The notes: generated by a model from the letters alone, not told the origin. A stretch of 64,000 bases of DNA from Roseibium marinum (GCF_002906165.1 NZ_PPCN01000011.1:62001-126000), one strand, 5' to 3'; shown: positions 17,733-27,800, numbered from the stretch's first letter. A program made the numbers and translations.

Positions 17733-17747
17733 TGTTATGTTGTAACA
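17733..17747 (-). promoter_or_regulatory. Putative Zur operator upstream of znuC
   Basis: TGTTATGTTGTAACA has perfect 5-bp arms TGTTA/TAACA around a 5-base centre. It resembles the ATGTTATAN-type palindromes bound by alphaproteobacterial Zur. It lies 45 bases before the znuC start, where an operator would block transcription of znuC-znuB-zur. Confidence 0.6.
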
Positions 17748-17859
17748 CAGATAGCGGTCCCGCGCGCTGCTTGCAACTTCCACCGGCGATGTTTATCTCT
17801 CGGAACGGGCTGGCAGGCTCCGAGTTTACATTTCGCATACAAATTTCGGGAGCAGGCAT

Positions 17860-19263
17860 ATGATTTTTCCGTGCATTCTGTCCGGCGGCATCGGTTCGCG
17901 GCTGTGGCCTCTGTCGCGCACGGACAGACCGAAGCAATTTCTGACGCTGTTCGGCGGTGAAAGTCTTTTTCAAAAAACCTGCAAGCGCGTCAACCACTCC
18001 GGCTTCGCAACCCCGATCGTGATCGGCAGCAACAATCACCGCTTCCTTATCGGAGAGCAGCTTTCCGAAATCGGGCTGGAAGCAAATTCCATCCTGTTGG
18101 AGCCGGTCGGCCGCAACACCGCCCCTCCCGCCCTAATGGCAGCCATGATCGCCGCCGAGACCGATCCGGACGCACTTGTGCTCCTGCTTCCCTCCGATCA
18201 TCTGATCAAGAAAGAGGACGTCTTCCTTGAAGCCGTCTCCGCTGCCGAAGAAGCGGCCCGGAGCGGCGCAATTGTTACTTTCGGCATCACGCCAAGCGAG
18301 CCGAATACCGGCTATGGCTATATCAAGGTTGCCGCAGGCAGCGCTCCGGTCCGGCCGGTGGAGGCGTTTGTCGAAAAGCCGGATCCCGCCCGCGCCGAAG
18401 CCTTCCTCAAGGATGGCGGGTATGTCTGGAATGCCGGCATTTTTCTTTATTCGGCGCAAACGATGATCGACGCGTTCAAGACGCATCAGCCGGAAATGTA
18501 CAAGGATATTGCCGCGGTGATGAAATCCCGGCACGGGGATCTCGACTTTACACGGCTCGATCAGGAGAGTTTCGAAAAGCTCGCCGATATCTCCATCGAT
18601 TACGCGATCATGGAAAAGGCGGACAATGTCGTGTGTGCCCCGATGGCGCCCGAATGGGACGATCTGGGCTCATGGTCGGCGATCTGGACCGTTCTCGACA
18701 AGGACGGAGATGGAAACTCCGCTCTCGGAGACGCACGATTTCTGGACAGTTCCGGCTGTCTTGCCTATGCGGGCCGCGGACTGGTTTCGCTCATCGGTCT
18801 CGAAGATGTCATGGTGATCGCCACCACCGACAGTGTTCTGGTCGCCCACAAGGACAAGGCTCAGGACGTTAAAAAGGTTGTCGAGCAGCTCAAGGCGGAA
18901 GGCCGCACGGAAGTGGATATCCACCCGCGCTCCTACCGGCCGTGGGGCTATACCGAACGTATTAATGCCGGCGACCGGTTTTCGGTCCAGTCGATGATGA
19001 TCAAACCCGGCAAGCGTCTCAGCCTGCAGAGCCATCTGCACCGGGCAGAGCACTGGGTCGTCGTCTCCGGAACAATGGAAATCACCATCAACGGGCAGAC
19101 CAGGCTGCTGACGGAAAACCAGTCGGCCTATGTTCCCCTCGGCGCGCAGCACACATTGCACAATCCGGGAAAGATTCCGGTCCGGATGATCGAGGTCCAG
19201 TCGGGAACCTATCTCGATGAAGACGATATTGTGCGGCACTCTGAAACATCACAGGATTCATAA
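17860..19263 (+). CDS. manC: Mannose-1-phosphate guanylyltransferase / mannose-6-phosphate isomerase
   Basis: A bifunctional 467-residue enzyme supplying GDP-mannose for surface polysaccharides. The nucleotidyltransferase domain has PCILSGGIGSRLWPLSR at the start and FVEKPD (about residue 167); the C-terminal cupin isomerase domain has RPWGYTERI (about 362), HRAEHWVVVSGT and NQSAYVPLGAQHTLHNPG. GGGAGCAGG precedes the ATG. No other exopolysaccharide gene is adjacent. Confidence 0.95.
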   Translation: MIFPCILSGGIGSRLWPLSRTDRPKQFLTLFGGESLFQKTCKRVNHSGFATPIVIGSNNHRFLIGEQLSEIGLEANSILLEPVGRNTAPPALMAAMIAAETDPDALVLLLPSDHLIKKEDVFLEAVSAAEEAARSGAIVTFGITPSEPNTGYGYIKVAAGSAPVRPVEAFVEKPDPARAEAFLKDGGYVWNAGIFLYSAQTMIDAFKTHQPEMYKDIAAVMKSRHGDLDFTRLDQESFEKLADISIDYAIMEKADNVVCAPMAPEWDDLGSWSAIWTVLDKDGDGNSALGDARFLDSSGCLAYAGRGLVSLIGLEDVMVIATTDSVLVAHKDKAQDVKKVVEQLKAEGRTEVDIHPRSYRPWGYTERINAGDRFSVQSMMIKPGKRLSLQSHLHRAEHWVVVSGTMEITINGQTRLLTENQSAYVPLGAQHTLHNPGKIPVRMIEVQSGTYLDEDDIVRHSETSQDS

Positions 19264-19374
19264 CGATCTCCGCAAGCCTGTGACACATTCTTGCCTTCGG
19301 TCCTGAATTCCGGCAAAACTTGCCCCGACCGGAGCGCTTCGGTCCCTTCCCTGCACCGAGATCAGGAACAGCAC

Positions 19375-20580
19375 ATGCATCACGTATTCATATGCGACTA
19401 CGTCCGGACCCCGATAGGCCGGTTCGGCGGCATTCTTTCCGGCGTGCGTGCCGACGATCTGGGAGCGATTCCGATCGAAGCGCTGATGGAGCGCAATGCG
19501 GATACGGACTGGGCGAATGTCGATGATGTCTTTTACGGCTGCGCCAATCAGGCAGGAGAGGACAACCGAAACGTTGCGCGCATGTCCGCGCTTCTGGCCG
19601 GCCTGCCCGATACCGTTCCCGGCCTGACCCTCAACCGGTTATGCGGCTCCGGAATGGATGCGGTCCTGACCGCCGCCAGAGCCATCAAGGCCGGAGAGAT
19701 CGATCTGGCGATCGCCGGCGGTGTTGAAAGCATGTCCCGCGCCCCTTTCGTTCTGCCGAAGGCGGACGTCGCGTTTTCCCGAAATGCAGAAATCCACGAC
19801 ACCACGATCGGCTGGCGCTTTGTCAATCCGCTGCTGAAAAACCAGTACGGCATCGACTCCATGCCCGAGACGGCGGAAAATGTCGCCGAGGAATTCGGCA
19901 TTTCGCGGCAGGATCAGGATGCCTTTGCCCTGCGTAGCCAGCAACGCGCGGAGAAGGCACAGGCCTCCGGCCGGTTCGCGGAGGAAATCGTGCCGGTGAT
20001 GATCCCGCAGCGCAGGGGCGATCCGATTCTTGTCGATACGGACGAACATCCGCGCTCCGGAACGACGCGGGAACAGCTGGCCGGCCTGAAGACACCTTTT
20101 CGGGAAAACGGCTCGGTAACCGCCGGAAACGCGTCCGGGGTGAATGACGGCGCGGCTGCCCTCCTGATCGCGTCGGAAGCCGCCGTCGAAAAATACAATC
20201 TCAAACCGATTACCCGGATTGTCGGCGGCGCAACGGCAGGCGTGCCGCCGCGCATCATGGGGATTGGCCCCGCCCCCGCGACACGCAAGCTGTGTGCCCG
20301 GCACGGCATCGCGCTTGGGGAATTCGATGTGATCGAACTGAACGAAGCCTTCGCCGCGCAAGCCGTCGCCGTGATGCGCGATCTCGGCCTGCCGGAAGAC
20401 AGTGAGAGCCTCAATCCGAACGGCGGAGCCATCGCCCTTGGCCATCCCCTTGGAATGTCCGGCGCGCGGATTACAGGTTCAGCCGCGCTTGAGTTGAACA
20501 AACGTGGTGGAAAACTTGCGCTTGCGGCAATGTGCATCGGTGTCGGCCAGGGCATCGCAATCGCCCTGGCGGCCGTTTAA
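19375..20580 (+). CDS. pcaF: Acetyl-CoA acyltransferase, probably 3-oxoadipyl-CoA thiolase
   Basis: A 401-residue thiolase. Catalytic Cys90 is in LNRLCGSGMD, the His is in ALGHPLGMSGAR and the second Cys in MCIGVGQG. The N-terminus VFICDYVRTPIGRFGGILSG and YGCANQAGEDNRNVARM are characteristic of 3-oxoadipyl-CoA thiolases (PcaF/PaaJ), which release succinyl-CoA and acetyl-CoA in aromatic degradation. ATG 19375 gives the standard N-terminus; an open frame upstream adds 28 unlike residues. No other beta-ketoadipate gene is nearby, so a general beta-ketothiolase remains possible. Confidence 0.9.
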   Translation: MHHVFICDYVRTPIGRFGGILSGVRADDLGAIPIEALMERNADTDWANVDDVFYGCANQAGEDNRNVARMSALLAGLPDTVPGLTLNRLCGSGMDAVLTAARAIKAGEIDLAIAGGVESMSRAPFVLPKADVAFSRNAEIHDTTIGWRFVNPLLKNQYGIDSMPETAENVAEEFGISRQDQDAFALRSQQRAEKAQASGRFAEEIVPVMIPQRRGDPILVDTDEHPRSGTTREQLAGLKTPFRENGSVTAGNASGVNDGAAALLIASEAAVEKYNLKPITRIVGGATAGVPPRIMGIGPAPATRKLCARHGIALGEFDVIELNEAFAAQAVAVMRDLGLPEDSESLNPNGGAIALGHPLGMSGARITGSAALELNKRGGKLALAAMCIGVGQGIAIALAAV

Positions 20581-20620
20581 GTAAGCCCGGGAAGCGATCA
20601 GATCGGTCGGATAGGGGCAC

Positions 20621-21052
20621 TCAGACTTTTGGCAATGCGACCGCCGGGTTCCAGTGGCCTGGGCGTGCCGGACGCGTGAAGGTTACGCTGATACGCAGCA
20701 CCGACAGCTTCCGCCGAGCTTCGTCTTCCATGCCAGGGGCTTGCGCGCGCCGCTGCCTGGACATCTTCCGCTCGACCTCGTCGAGCCTTTTCGCGAGGCC
20801 TTCGAACAACAGCGTCGGCATGCGCAGCGTTTTGGCATAGAGCGACACAACTTCATCAGCCGCATCCAGCAAGTTAACCTGCCGGACTTCCTTGTAGGCA
20901 CCGACAGCCAGCTCCTTCAGCTCCACGGCATCCTCAACCAATGGCCGCACCAGATGGACAGTCCGTTCGGGTTCGTTCGCGACAAAAAGCGCCGAAAAGA
21001 CCGAAAAAGACACAAAAACAAATATATGGAGATTCCTGAACAAGTAACGCAT
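20621..21052 (-). CDS. Hypothetical membrane-anchored protein
   Basis: A 143-residue protein beginning MRYLFRNLHIFVFVSFSVFSA, a single N-terminal membrane segment or signal anchor (about residues 8-28), followed by a charged, mostly helical region (VEDAVELKELAVGAYKEV, LAKRLDEVERKMSRQRR). I do not recognise the family. ATG 21052 has GGGG upstream; a start at 21067 is possible. A plus-strand frame covers the same DNA, but the membrane segment and helical pattern favour this strand. Confidence 0.55.
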   Translation of the reverse strand: MRYLFRNLHIFVFVSFSVFSALFVANEPERTVHLVRPLVEDAVELKELAVGAYKEVRQVNLLDAADEVVSLYAKTLRMPTLLFEGLAKRLDEVERKMSRQRRAQAPGMEDEARRKLSVLRISVTFTRPARPGHWNPAVALPKV

Positions 21053-21200
21053 CACAACCCCAAGCAATGGTTAATAACCAATTAATCTACTCAAGGTCGT
21101 AAAACAGGCAGTCCCGGCATGCAACCGTATTTGCTCGATTTTAAGTTGTATTTTAACGATTTTGGTTAATTTCGCGCGCCGTATACATTGCGTCAGAAAA

Positions 21201-21227
21201 CAAAAAAGGCGCTTCCTGCGAAGCCCC
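21201..21227 (-). terminator. Terminator after the allantoinase gene
   Basis: Read on the minus strand, GGGGCTTC and GAAGCGCC pair (one mismatch) around GCAG and are followed by TTTTTTGTTTTC. It lies 25 bases past the puuE stop. Confidence 0.7.
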
Positions 21228-21252
21228 TTGCACATAGTCAAAAGCGGCCGGT

Positions 21253-22164
21253 TCAGCTTCGGCTGTGATGCGCATGCCAGTGCCAGGCGATGTCGATCCG
21301 CCGCGCCACCCACACGTCCTCATGTGACAGAACATAGTCGAGGAAACGGGCAAGCGCGGCGGCGCGTCCCGGACGCCCGATCAGCCGGCAGTGCAGACCG
21401 ACATTCAGCATTTTCGGCGCGCCGTCCGCCCCTTCCGCGTAGAGCGTGTCGAAGGAATCCTTGAGATAAGTGTAGAACTGGTCCCCGGAATTGAAGCCCT
21501 GGATGGCGGCAAAGCGCATATCGTTGCTATCGAGCGTATAGGGGATCACGAGATGGTCGCCGTTCGGGCCATCGACCCAGTAAGGCAAATCATCCGCATA
21601 GCTGTCGGAATCGTAGAGAAAACCGCCCTCTTCCATGACCAGATCCCGGGTCTGCATGGAGCACCGGCCGGTATACCAGCCGAGCGGCCTGGCGCCGGTC
21701 ACCTCTTCATGGATGCGGATCGCCTCCTGAAGCTGGCGGCGCTCCTCCTCCTCGGTCATATCGGCGTATTCGATCCATTTCAATCCGTGCGAGGCGATTT
21801 CCCAGTCGGCTTCCTTCATGGCCGCCACCACATCGGGGTTGCGCATCAGCGCTGTGGCCACGCCGTAGACCGTGACCGGCAGAGAGCGCTGCGTGAACAT
21901 GCGCCAGACCCGCCAGAAACCGGCCCGCGAGCCGTATTCATAGATCGATTCCATGTTCCAGTGACGCTTGCCCGGCCAGGGCTGCGCCCCGACGATTTCC
22001 GAGAGAAATGCTTCGGATGCCGGGTCACCGTGCAGAATATTGTTTTCGCCGCCTTCTTCGTAGTTCAGCACGAATTGAACCGCGATTTTAGCTCCCCCGG
22101 GCCATTCCGGATCCGGCGGTGTCCGGCCGTATCCAATCATGTCACGCGGATAAGAATCGTTCAT
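21253..22164 (-). CDS. puuE: Allantoinase PuuE / polysaccharide deacetylase family
   Basis: A 303-residue NodB-fold hydrolase. It begins MNDSYPRDMIGYGRTPPDP and contains AVQFVLNYEEGGENNILHGD, ASHGLKWIEY and TGRCSMQTRDL, all typical of the metal-independent allantoinase PuuE, which opens allantoin in purine breakdown. ATG 22164 follows CTGGAGCAAAAA; upstream residues are not conserved. No other ureide gene is in the window. It is divergent from a very small gene at 22340. Confidence 0.88.
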   Translation of the reverse strand: MNDSYPRDMIGYGRTPPDPEWPGGAKIAVQFVLNYEEGGENNILHGDPASEAFLSEIVGAQPWPGKRHWNMESIYEYGSRAGFWRVWRMFTQRSLPVTVYGVATALMRNPDVVAAMKEADWEIASHGLKWIEYADMTEEEERRQLQEAIRIHEEVTGARPLGWYTGRCSMQTRDLVMEEGGFLYDSDSYADDLPYWVDGPNGDHLVIPYTLDSNDMRFAAIQGFNSGDQFYTYLKDSFDTLYAEGADGAPKMLNVGLHCRLIGRPGRAAALARFLDYVLSHEDVWVARRIDIAWHWHAHHSRS

Positions 22165-22339
22165 TTTTTGCTCCAGGCAGACTTGTTCTCCAGACAAAAG
22201 AGCGCATCGGGACAAGCCGTGCAAGCATACAGATAATCGGCCATGTCAAAAGTGCCGGTAGGTAAAATTTTACTGGAGCTGTTACCGGAGCCTTAGAAGC
22301 TGCGGCGCTATAACCCGCCTGACAAACAAGGAGAACGTC

Positions 22340-22489
22340 ATGATCGAAAGGACCGGAGAGATGAAGCTTTCATCCGCAGGGCTGCTGCTTCTTCTTACGG
22401 CTGCGGCCATGACACTGTTCGCTGATTTCGACCCGCGCCAGACAAACGGCGCCAAAGCGAACGTCGTCTACAGGACGCTGGCAGACTAG
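22340..22489 (+). CDS. Small hydrophobic protein, 49 residues
   Basis: A short gene with an AAGGAG site (22328-22333) six bases before ATG 22340. The product has a charged start (MIERTGEMK), a hydrophobic stretch at about residues 11-27 (LLLLLTAAAMTLFA) and a polar end (ANVVYRTLAD). It may be a secreted or membrane-tethered small protein. No family is recognised. The strong ribosome-binding site and signal-like N-terminus are the support. Confidence 0.5.
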   Translation: MIERTGEMKLSSAGLLLLLTAAAMTLFADFDPRQTNGAKANVVYRTLAD

Positions 22490-22504
22490 ATTTTTCAGGT
22501 ATTA

Positions 22505-22861
22505 TCAGCGGCGGCTGCCCGCCGCGACCGGCAGCGGCTTGAGTTCATTTTTCAAGCGCATACGGCCGGTTCTCAGCGGGGTCGCACCCCCGGCATCGGT
22601 TTCCCCAAGCAGCATGATGGCCGATCCGATGACAACGGATCCGAGCGTGATCACCAGCGCAAAGGCCAGCATCAGAACCGGCAGGACCGGATCGTCAGAA
22701 TTGACCACCAGCACCCGTAAATTGCCGATATTGGCCCAGAATATTCCGACGAGAACCAGGCCGGCGATGGCGATACCTGCAATGCCGTTTATCGCCAGGA
22801 GCCTGAACAGCGGATCGCGCGGTAATTTCAGCTGGCCGAACGCCTTGCCAAACCTGCCCAT
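22505..22861 (-). CDS. Hypothetical membrane protein, two helices
   Basis: A 118-residue protein with two membrane helices (about residues 24-46, LLAINGIAGIAIAGLVLVGI, and 60-85, VLPVLMLAFALVITLGSVV) and a basic C-terminus (RMRLKNELKPLPVAAGSRR). ATG 22861 has GGGAGA upstream, better than the ATG at 22906. It resembles small uncharacterised proteins found across Hyphomicrobiales; no function can be given. Confidence 0.65.
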   Translation of the reverse strand: MGRFGKAFGQLKLPRDPLFRLLAINGIAGIAIAGLVLVGIFWANIGNLRVLVVNSDDPVLPVLMLAFALVITLGSVVIGSAIMLLGETDAGGATPLRTGRMRLKNELKPLPVAAGSRR

Positions 22862-23172
22862 CCTGGTGTCTCCCAATGCTGGAATTGCGAAAAGAAGTGG
22901 CGTCATTCTAGCGTCCGCTTCGCGCCTTCAACAAGCTGTCAAAAGCAGCGAATAAGTTCAAACCGGTTTGGATCGTCTGAATTTGTTTATCCAACACGGA
23001 AAAATTGTGCATCGCAGTCTTGATTGCCGTGGAGAAGATATATATTTGTTCGATATATCGGACCGTCATATGTGGGTTTTTGACAGGTCCAGGGGTGTGG
23101 CTGGTTCTGTCATTCCGTTCATGTTGAAAGGACCGTCAATCCGGGAGGAAGCTCCCGGTCGCGGAGAAGCCA
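22862..23172. other. Divergent intergenic region before padR
   Basis: About 310 bases between the membrane protein gene and the PadR regulator. It contains the inverted repeat described at 23037-23059 and otherwise presumably both promoters. No gene is supported here. Confidence 0.4.
23037..23059 (+). promoter_or_regulatory. Inverted repeat, candidate PadR operator
   Basis: GATATAT (23037-23043) and ATATATC (23053-23059) are perfect inverted arms separated by nine bases; the right arm is also centred in a palindrome, CGATATATCG. It sits 114 bases before padR, in a locally AT-rich patch. Confidence 0.45.
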
Positions 23173-23730
23173 ATGAGCGTACGCAGCTTATGTCTTGCAA
23201 TCCTGTCTTTCGGGGATGCCACCGGATACGAGATCCGCAAGGAGTCTACCGAGGGGCGGTTCAGCTATTTCGAAGACGCGAGCTTCGGGTCGATCTATCC
23301 GGCTCTGGCGCGCCTTGAATCGGAGGGGCTGGTGACTGTGCGCGAGGAACCCCAGGCAGGCAAACCCGCGCGGAAAGTCTATTCCATTACGGAGGCCGGG
23401 CGGACGGAATTCATAAACTCGCTCTGCGAACCGCAAGCGCCGGACACCTTCAAATCCCCGTTTCTACTCATCGCCCTGAATGCGGCGCAGCTTCCGCCGG
23501 AAGTCATCCGCCGCGCCCTGGAGCGGCGTAAAGCGCAGGTGCAAGAGGATTTGCGCCTGCTGACGGACACACACAAGGACAAGGAATGCCCCCACCCCGG
23601 CTCCGGATGGACGCGGGACTTCGGCATTGCCTGCATGAGTTTCACCCTCGCCTATCTGGAAGAACATGGCGAGGCCCTGATCAATATTGCTGAAGACGCA
23701 GCCCGGCCTCTTGCGCCGGCGGCGGAGTAA
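23173..23730 (+). CDS. PadR family transcriptional regulator
   Basis: A 185-residue PadR-type winged-helix repressor: SLCLAILSFGDATGYEIRKE, then FGSIYPALARLESEGLVTVRE and RKVYSITEAGRTEF, with a C-terminal helical dimerisation region. GGAGAAG precedes the ATG. It is 27 bases upstream of an RND adaptor gene on the same strand, so it probably controls the efflux operon it heads (inference). Confidence 0.92.
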   Translation: MSVRSLCLAILSFGDATGYEIRKESTEGRFSYFEDASFGSIYPALARLESEGLVTVREEPQAGKPARKVYSITEAGRTEFINSLCEPQAPDTFKSPFLLIALNAAQLPPEVIRRALERRKAQVQEDLRLLTDTHKDKECPHPGSGWTRDFGIACMSFTLAYLEEHGEALINIAEDAARPLAPAAE

Positions 23731-23757
23731 GCCTTGACGTTTCGGAGATAAAGACAG

Positions 23758-24861
23758 ATGCGCGTGAAAGTTTCCTACATCCTGGCGGCCGCGCTCGCGG
23801 CCGGTATCGGATTTTGGATGTATACCGGCACGATGGTGATCGGCGGTGTCGGCGACAGTGAACACGCGACGCCTTCTCCGGCTCAGCGGGTCAGCCAGGC
23901 AACCGACACCCTTTTCCGCGTTCGGGTTCAGCGGCTGACGGCAAAAGACCGTCAGGCTGTTCTGGAAGTTCGCGGGCGAACGGAAGCCGAGGCGAAGGTC
24001 GCCGTGCGGACAGTCACCACCGACAACGTGCTGGAGCGACCTGCGCGCGAAGGAAGCCGTGTGTCCGCAGGCGACATCCTTTGTGTCCTCGACCGGGGAA
24101 CCCGTGAGGCAAGCGTGCTGGAGGCAAAGGCCGTGCTTGCGCAGGCGAAACTCGACCATGATGCGGCCACGCAGTTGAACAGCAAGGGCTTCACCGCAGA
24201 AACCCGGGTTGCCGCTGCCCTCGCCCAGCTCGACGCGGCCAGTGCCCGGCTCAAGGAGGCCGAACTTGAACTCCAGCGCACCGTGATAAAGTCACCGATC
24301 GACGGTGTCATCGAAAGCCCGATGGCTGAAGTGGGAGCGCATCTCGAAAAAGGCGATATCTGCGCGACCGTGATCGATTCCGATCCGATGATCGCCATCG
24401 GCCAGGTGTCGGAACTGGATATCAGCCATGTGTCCATCGACATGCCGGCGACGGTCAAGCTGGTGACCGGAGAAACGCTCGAGGGCAAGGTGCGCTACAT
24501 CTCGCCGTCGGCCAATCCCGACACGAAGACCTTTCGCATCGAGGTCGAATTGCCGAACCCGGAGGGCAAGGCCCGCGATGGTGTTACCGCGGTCACAATG
24601 CTGTCTCTACCGGCTGAAAAGGCACATCTGATCTCCCCGGCGATCCTGACGCTCAACGATGCGGGACAAGTGGGAATTCGCGCCGTGGACGAGAACAACA
24701 AGACCGTCTTTTATCCAGTCAAGGTTCTGGACGGCGAGCAGGATGGCATGTGGCTCGGCGGTCTGCCGGACGAAGTGATCGCCATCACCGTGGGGCAGGA
24801 ATACGTTTCGGACGGACAAATTGTGGAGCCGGTTTTTGAGACGGCAGAGGTAAGCCGATGA
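23758..24861 (+). CDS. RND efflux periplasmic adaptor (MFP) subunit
   Basis: A 367-residue membrane fusion protein. N-terminal signal anchor (YILAAALAAGIGFWMY), barrel-sandwich (lipoyl-like) halves around residues 80-115 and 180-200 (REGSRVSAGDILCVLDRG; IKSPIDGVIESPMAEVG), a short helical hairpin between them, and a beta-barrel domain. It links the inner-membrane pump to an outer-membrane channel. It overlaps the downstream pump gene by four bases (ATGA). No TolC-like gene is adjacent. Confidence 0.93.
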   Translation: MRVKVSYILAAALAAGIGFWMYTGTMVIGGVGDSEHATPSPAQRVSQATDTLFRVRVQRLTAKDRQAVLEVRGRTEAEAKVAVRTVTTDNVLERPAREGSRVSAGDILCVLDRGTREASVLEAKAVLAQAKLDHDAATQLNSKGFTAETRVAAALAQLDAASARLKEAELELQRTVIKSPIDGVIESPMAEVGAHLEKGDICATVIDSDPMIAIGQVSELDISHVSIDMPATVKLVTGETLEGKVRYISPSANPDTKTFRIEVELPNPEGKARDGVTAVTMLSLPAEKAHLISPAILTLNDAGQVGIRAVDENNKTVFYPVKVLDGEQDGMWLGGLPDEVIAITVGQEYVSDGQIVEPVFETAEVSR

Positions 24862-27800
24862 TTGAGATGCTCGAAGGCGTCCTTCGACGCCCCAAAACAG
24901 TTTTCGTCATGATGCTGGCGCTGATCATCGCCGGCACCGCGACCTATATCTCCATCCCGAAGGAAGCCAGCCCGGATATCGACCTGCCGATCTTCTACAT
25001 CTCCATCACCCAGCAGGGCATCTCACCGGAAGATTCCGAACGCCTGCTGGTACGGCCGATGGAGACGGAGCTGCGCGGTCTGGACGGCCTGAAGGAAATC
25101 ACGGCGATCGCGTCGGAAAGCCACGCGGGCATCGTCCTTGAATTCGACATCTCGTTCAACAAGGACGAGGCACTCGCGGATGTGCGCGACAAGGTCGATC
25201 AGGCAAAGAGCAAATTGCCGAACGAGGCCGAAGAGCCGACAATCACCGAGATGAACTTCGCGCTGGCGCCAACGATGATCATCGCCCTTTCGGGCAATGT
25301 TCCCGAGCGCACGCTCTATCAGCACGCCCGCAGGCTCAAGGATGAAGTCGAGGCGATCGACTCGGTGCGGTCGGCGGATCTCACCGGCCACCGGGAAGAG
25401 CTGCTGGAAGTGCTGATCGACACCCAGAAACTGGAATCCTATTCGATCACCCAGCAGGAACTGCTGAACACGCTGCAACTCAACAACCAGCTCGTTCCGG
25501 CTGGCTTCATCGACGGCGGCAAGGGCCGTTTCAACGTCAAGGTTCCCGGCCTCGTCGAAACGGCCGAGGACGTTTACACCCTGCCTCTGAAACAGAGCGG
25601 AGAAGGTGTCGTCACCCTGGCGGACGTTGCCGAAATCCGCCGCACCTTCAAGGATGCGAACGCCTATACGCGCGTCAACGGCAATCCCGCGATCTCCCTC
25701 CAGGTGGTCAAGCGGATCGGCACCAACATCATCGAGAACAACGCCGCGGTGAAGGACGTCGTCGAGCAGGCTTCGAAGGACTGGCCCGATACCATCCGCG
25801 TCGATTTGATGCTCGACCAGTCCTCGAACATCTTCGAGGTGCTCGGCTCGCTGCAGTCCTCGATCCTGACCGCGATCTTCCTGGTGATGATCCTGGTTCT
25901 GGCGGCGCTCGGATTGCGATCCGCCCTGCTTGTCGGCCTTGCGATCCCGACCTCCTTCATGGTCGGCTTCCTCATCCTTGGGGGCATCGGGCAAACGGTC
26001 AACAACATGGTCATGTTCGGCCTCGTGCTGACGGTGGGCCTGCTTGTCGATGGCGCGATCGTGATGACCGAATATGCCGACCGGAAGATCCAGGAGGGCA
26101 TGGAGGACCGGGAAGCCTATATCCGGGCCGCGAAGCTGATGTTCTGGCCGATCGTCTCCTCGACCGCGACGACGCTGGTGGCCTTCCTGCCGATGCTGCT
26201 TTGGCCCGGTGTCGCCGGCGAGTTCATGAGCTATCTGCCGATCATGGTGATCATCATCCTGACCGCGTCGCTGTTCACCGCAATGGTGTTCCTGCCCGTG
26301 ACCGGGGGCATACTGGCCCAGGTGTCGCACTGGATGAGCCGCCACGCCACCGCGCTGCTCGCCCTGACCATTGCAATCCTGTCCACTCTCGCGGTGGTCG
26401 CGGGTCCCTTCTTGCCGCTGGCCTTGTCGGGCCTCGTTCCCGCGGGCCTGATCCAGCCCCTCACAATGGTTCTCGGCGTTCTCGCCTTTGTCCTGGTTGG
26501 CTATTTCTCCTACCGCATCCTGCGCCCGTTCGTCCGCTGGTCCCAGGCCCGCGCCGCGAAACGCGCCGAACTGGATCGGCTGGAAGCAGCCAAGCTTTCG
26601 GGTTCGGAAGCCTTTGACGTCAGGAATGTCCGCGGTTTCACCGGGCTCTATGTCCGGCTCCTGAAGCTCTTTGCCGGCAATCCCATCGGCAACGTGGCCG
26701 CTCTCCTCGTGCTGTTCGTCAGCTGCGCTGCAATCATCGGCGCCTTCATTGCCAACCCCACCGGTGTGCAGTTCTTCATCGACGAGGAACCGGAACAGGC
26801 CGTGGTGCTGGTTTCGGGCCGGGGCAACATGTCGGCGGCCGAGGCCCGCGATCTGGTCGTCCAGGTGGAAGACAGGATCATGACGATCGCCGGTGTCGAG
26901 AACGTCATCACCAATGCTTTCCCGCCGGGTGGTTCTTCCGGTGGTCCGTCCGTCGGCGACGTCCAGGACAAGCCCGCCGACGTCATGGGCGAAATCAACA
27001 TCGAGCTCGCCAATTTCTGCTGCCGGCGCGTGGCGAAGGAAATCTTCGCCGATATTCGCACCCAAACAGCGGATATCCCCGGTATCAAGGTGGAAACCCG
27101 CAAGATCGAGGGTGGTCCGCCGACCGGCAAGGATGTACAGCTTGAAGTCAAGTCGACCGACTATGACGACATGGTCGCGGCCATTGCGAAGATCCGGGAG
27201 CACATCAACGGCGAAGACGTGCTGATGGACCAGGAGGACGACCGTCCCCTGCCCGGCATCGAATGGCAGATTTCCATCGACCGGGAACAGGCCGGCCGCT
27301 ATCAGGCACATATCGCTTCTGTCGGCAACATGGTCCAGCTCGTCACCAATGGCGTCCTGATCGGAACCTACCGTCCGGGCGACAGCGAGGACGAGGTCGA
27401 TATCCGCGTCCGCCTGCCGGAAAACGAACGCAGCATCGGCCGGTTCGACCAATTGCGCCTGCAGACCAGCCTCGGCCTGGTGCCGATGGCCAATTTCGTC
27501 AGCCGCGAACCAGCGCCGAAGGTGTCGGAAATCGTCCGGCGGGACGGGCTCTATTCCATGATGGTGAAAGCCACCGTCAATCCGGAATCCGGGTCCAATC
27601 CGACGGAACAGGTCGCGGCCCTGCAGACCTGGCTGGACGGTCAGGAATGGCCGGATAATGTCTACCTGAAGTTCCGCGGAGCGGATGAGGATCAGCAGGA
27701 ATCGGGCGAGTTCCTGATGAAGGCAATGTTTGCCTCGCTGTTCCTGATGTTCCTGATCCTGCTGACCCAGTTCAACTCGTTCTATCAGACCTTCCTGACC

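Noticed and set aside
20654-21085. A plus-strand frame opposite the hypothetical gene at 20621-21052
   Set aside because: No signal, membrane or family features and no ribosome-binding site; the minus-strand frame has a clear hydrophobic N-terminus.
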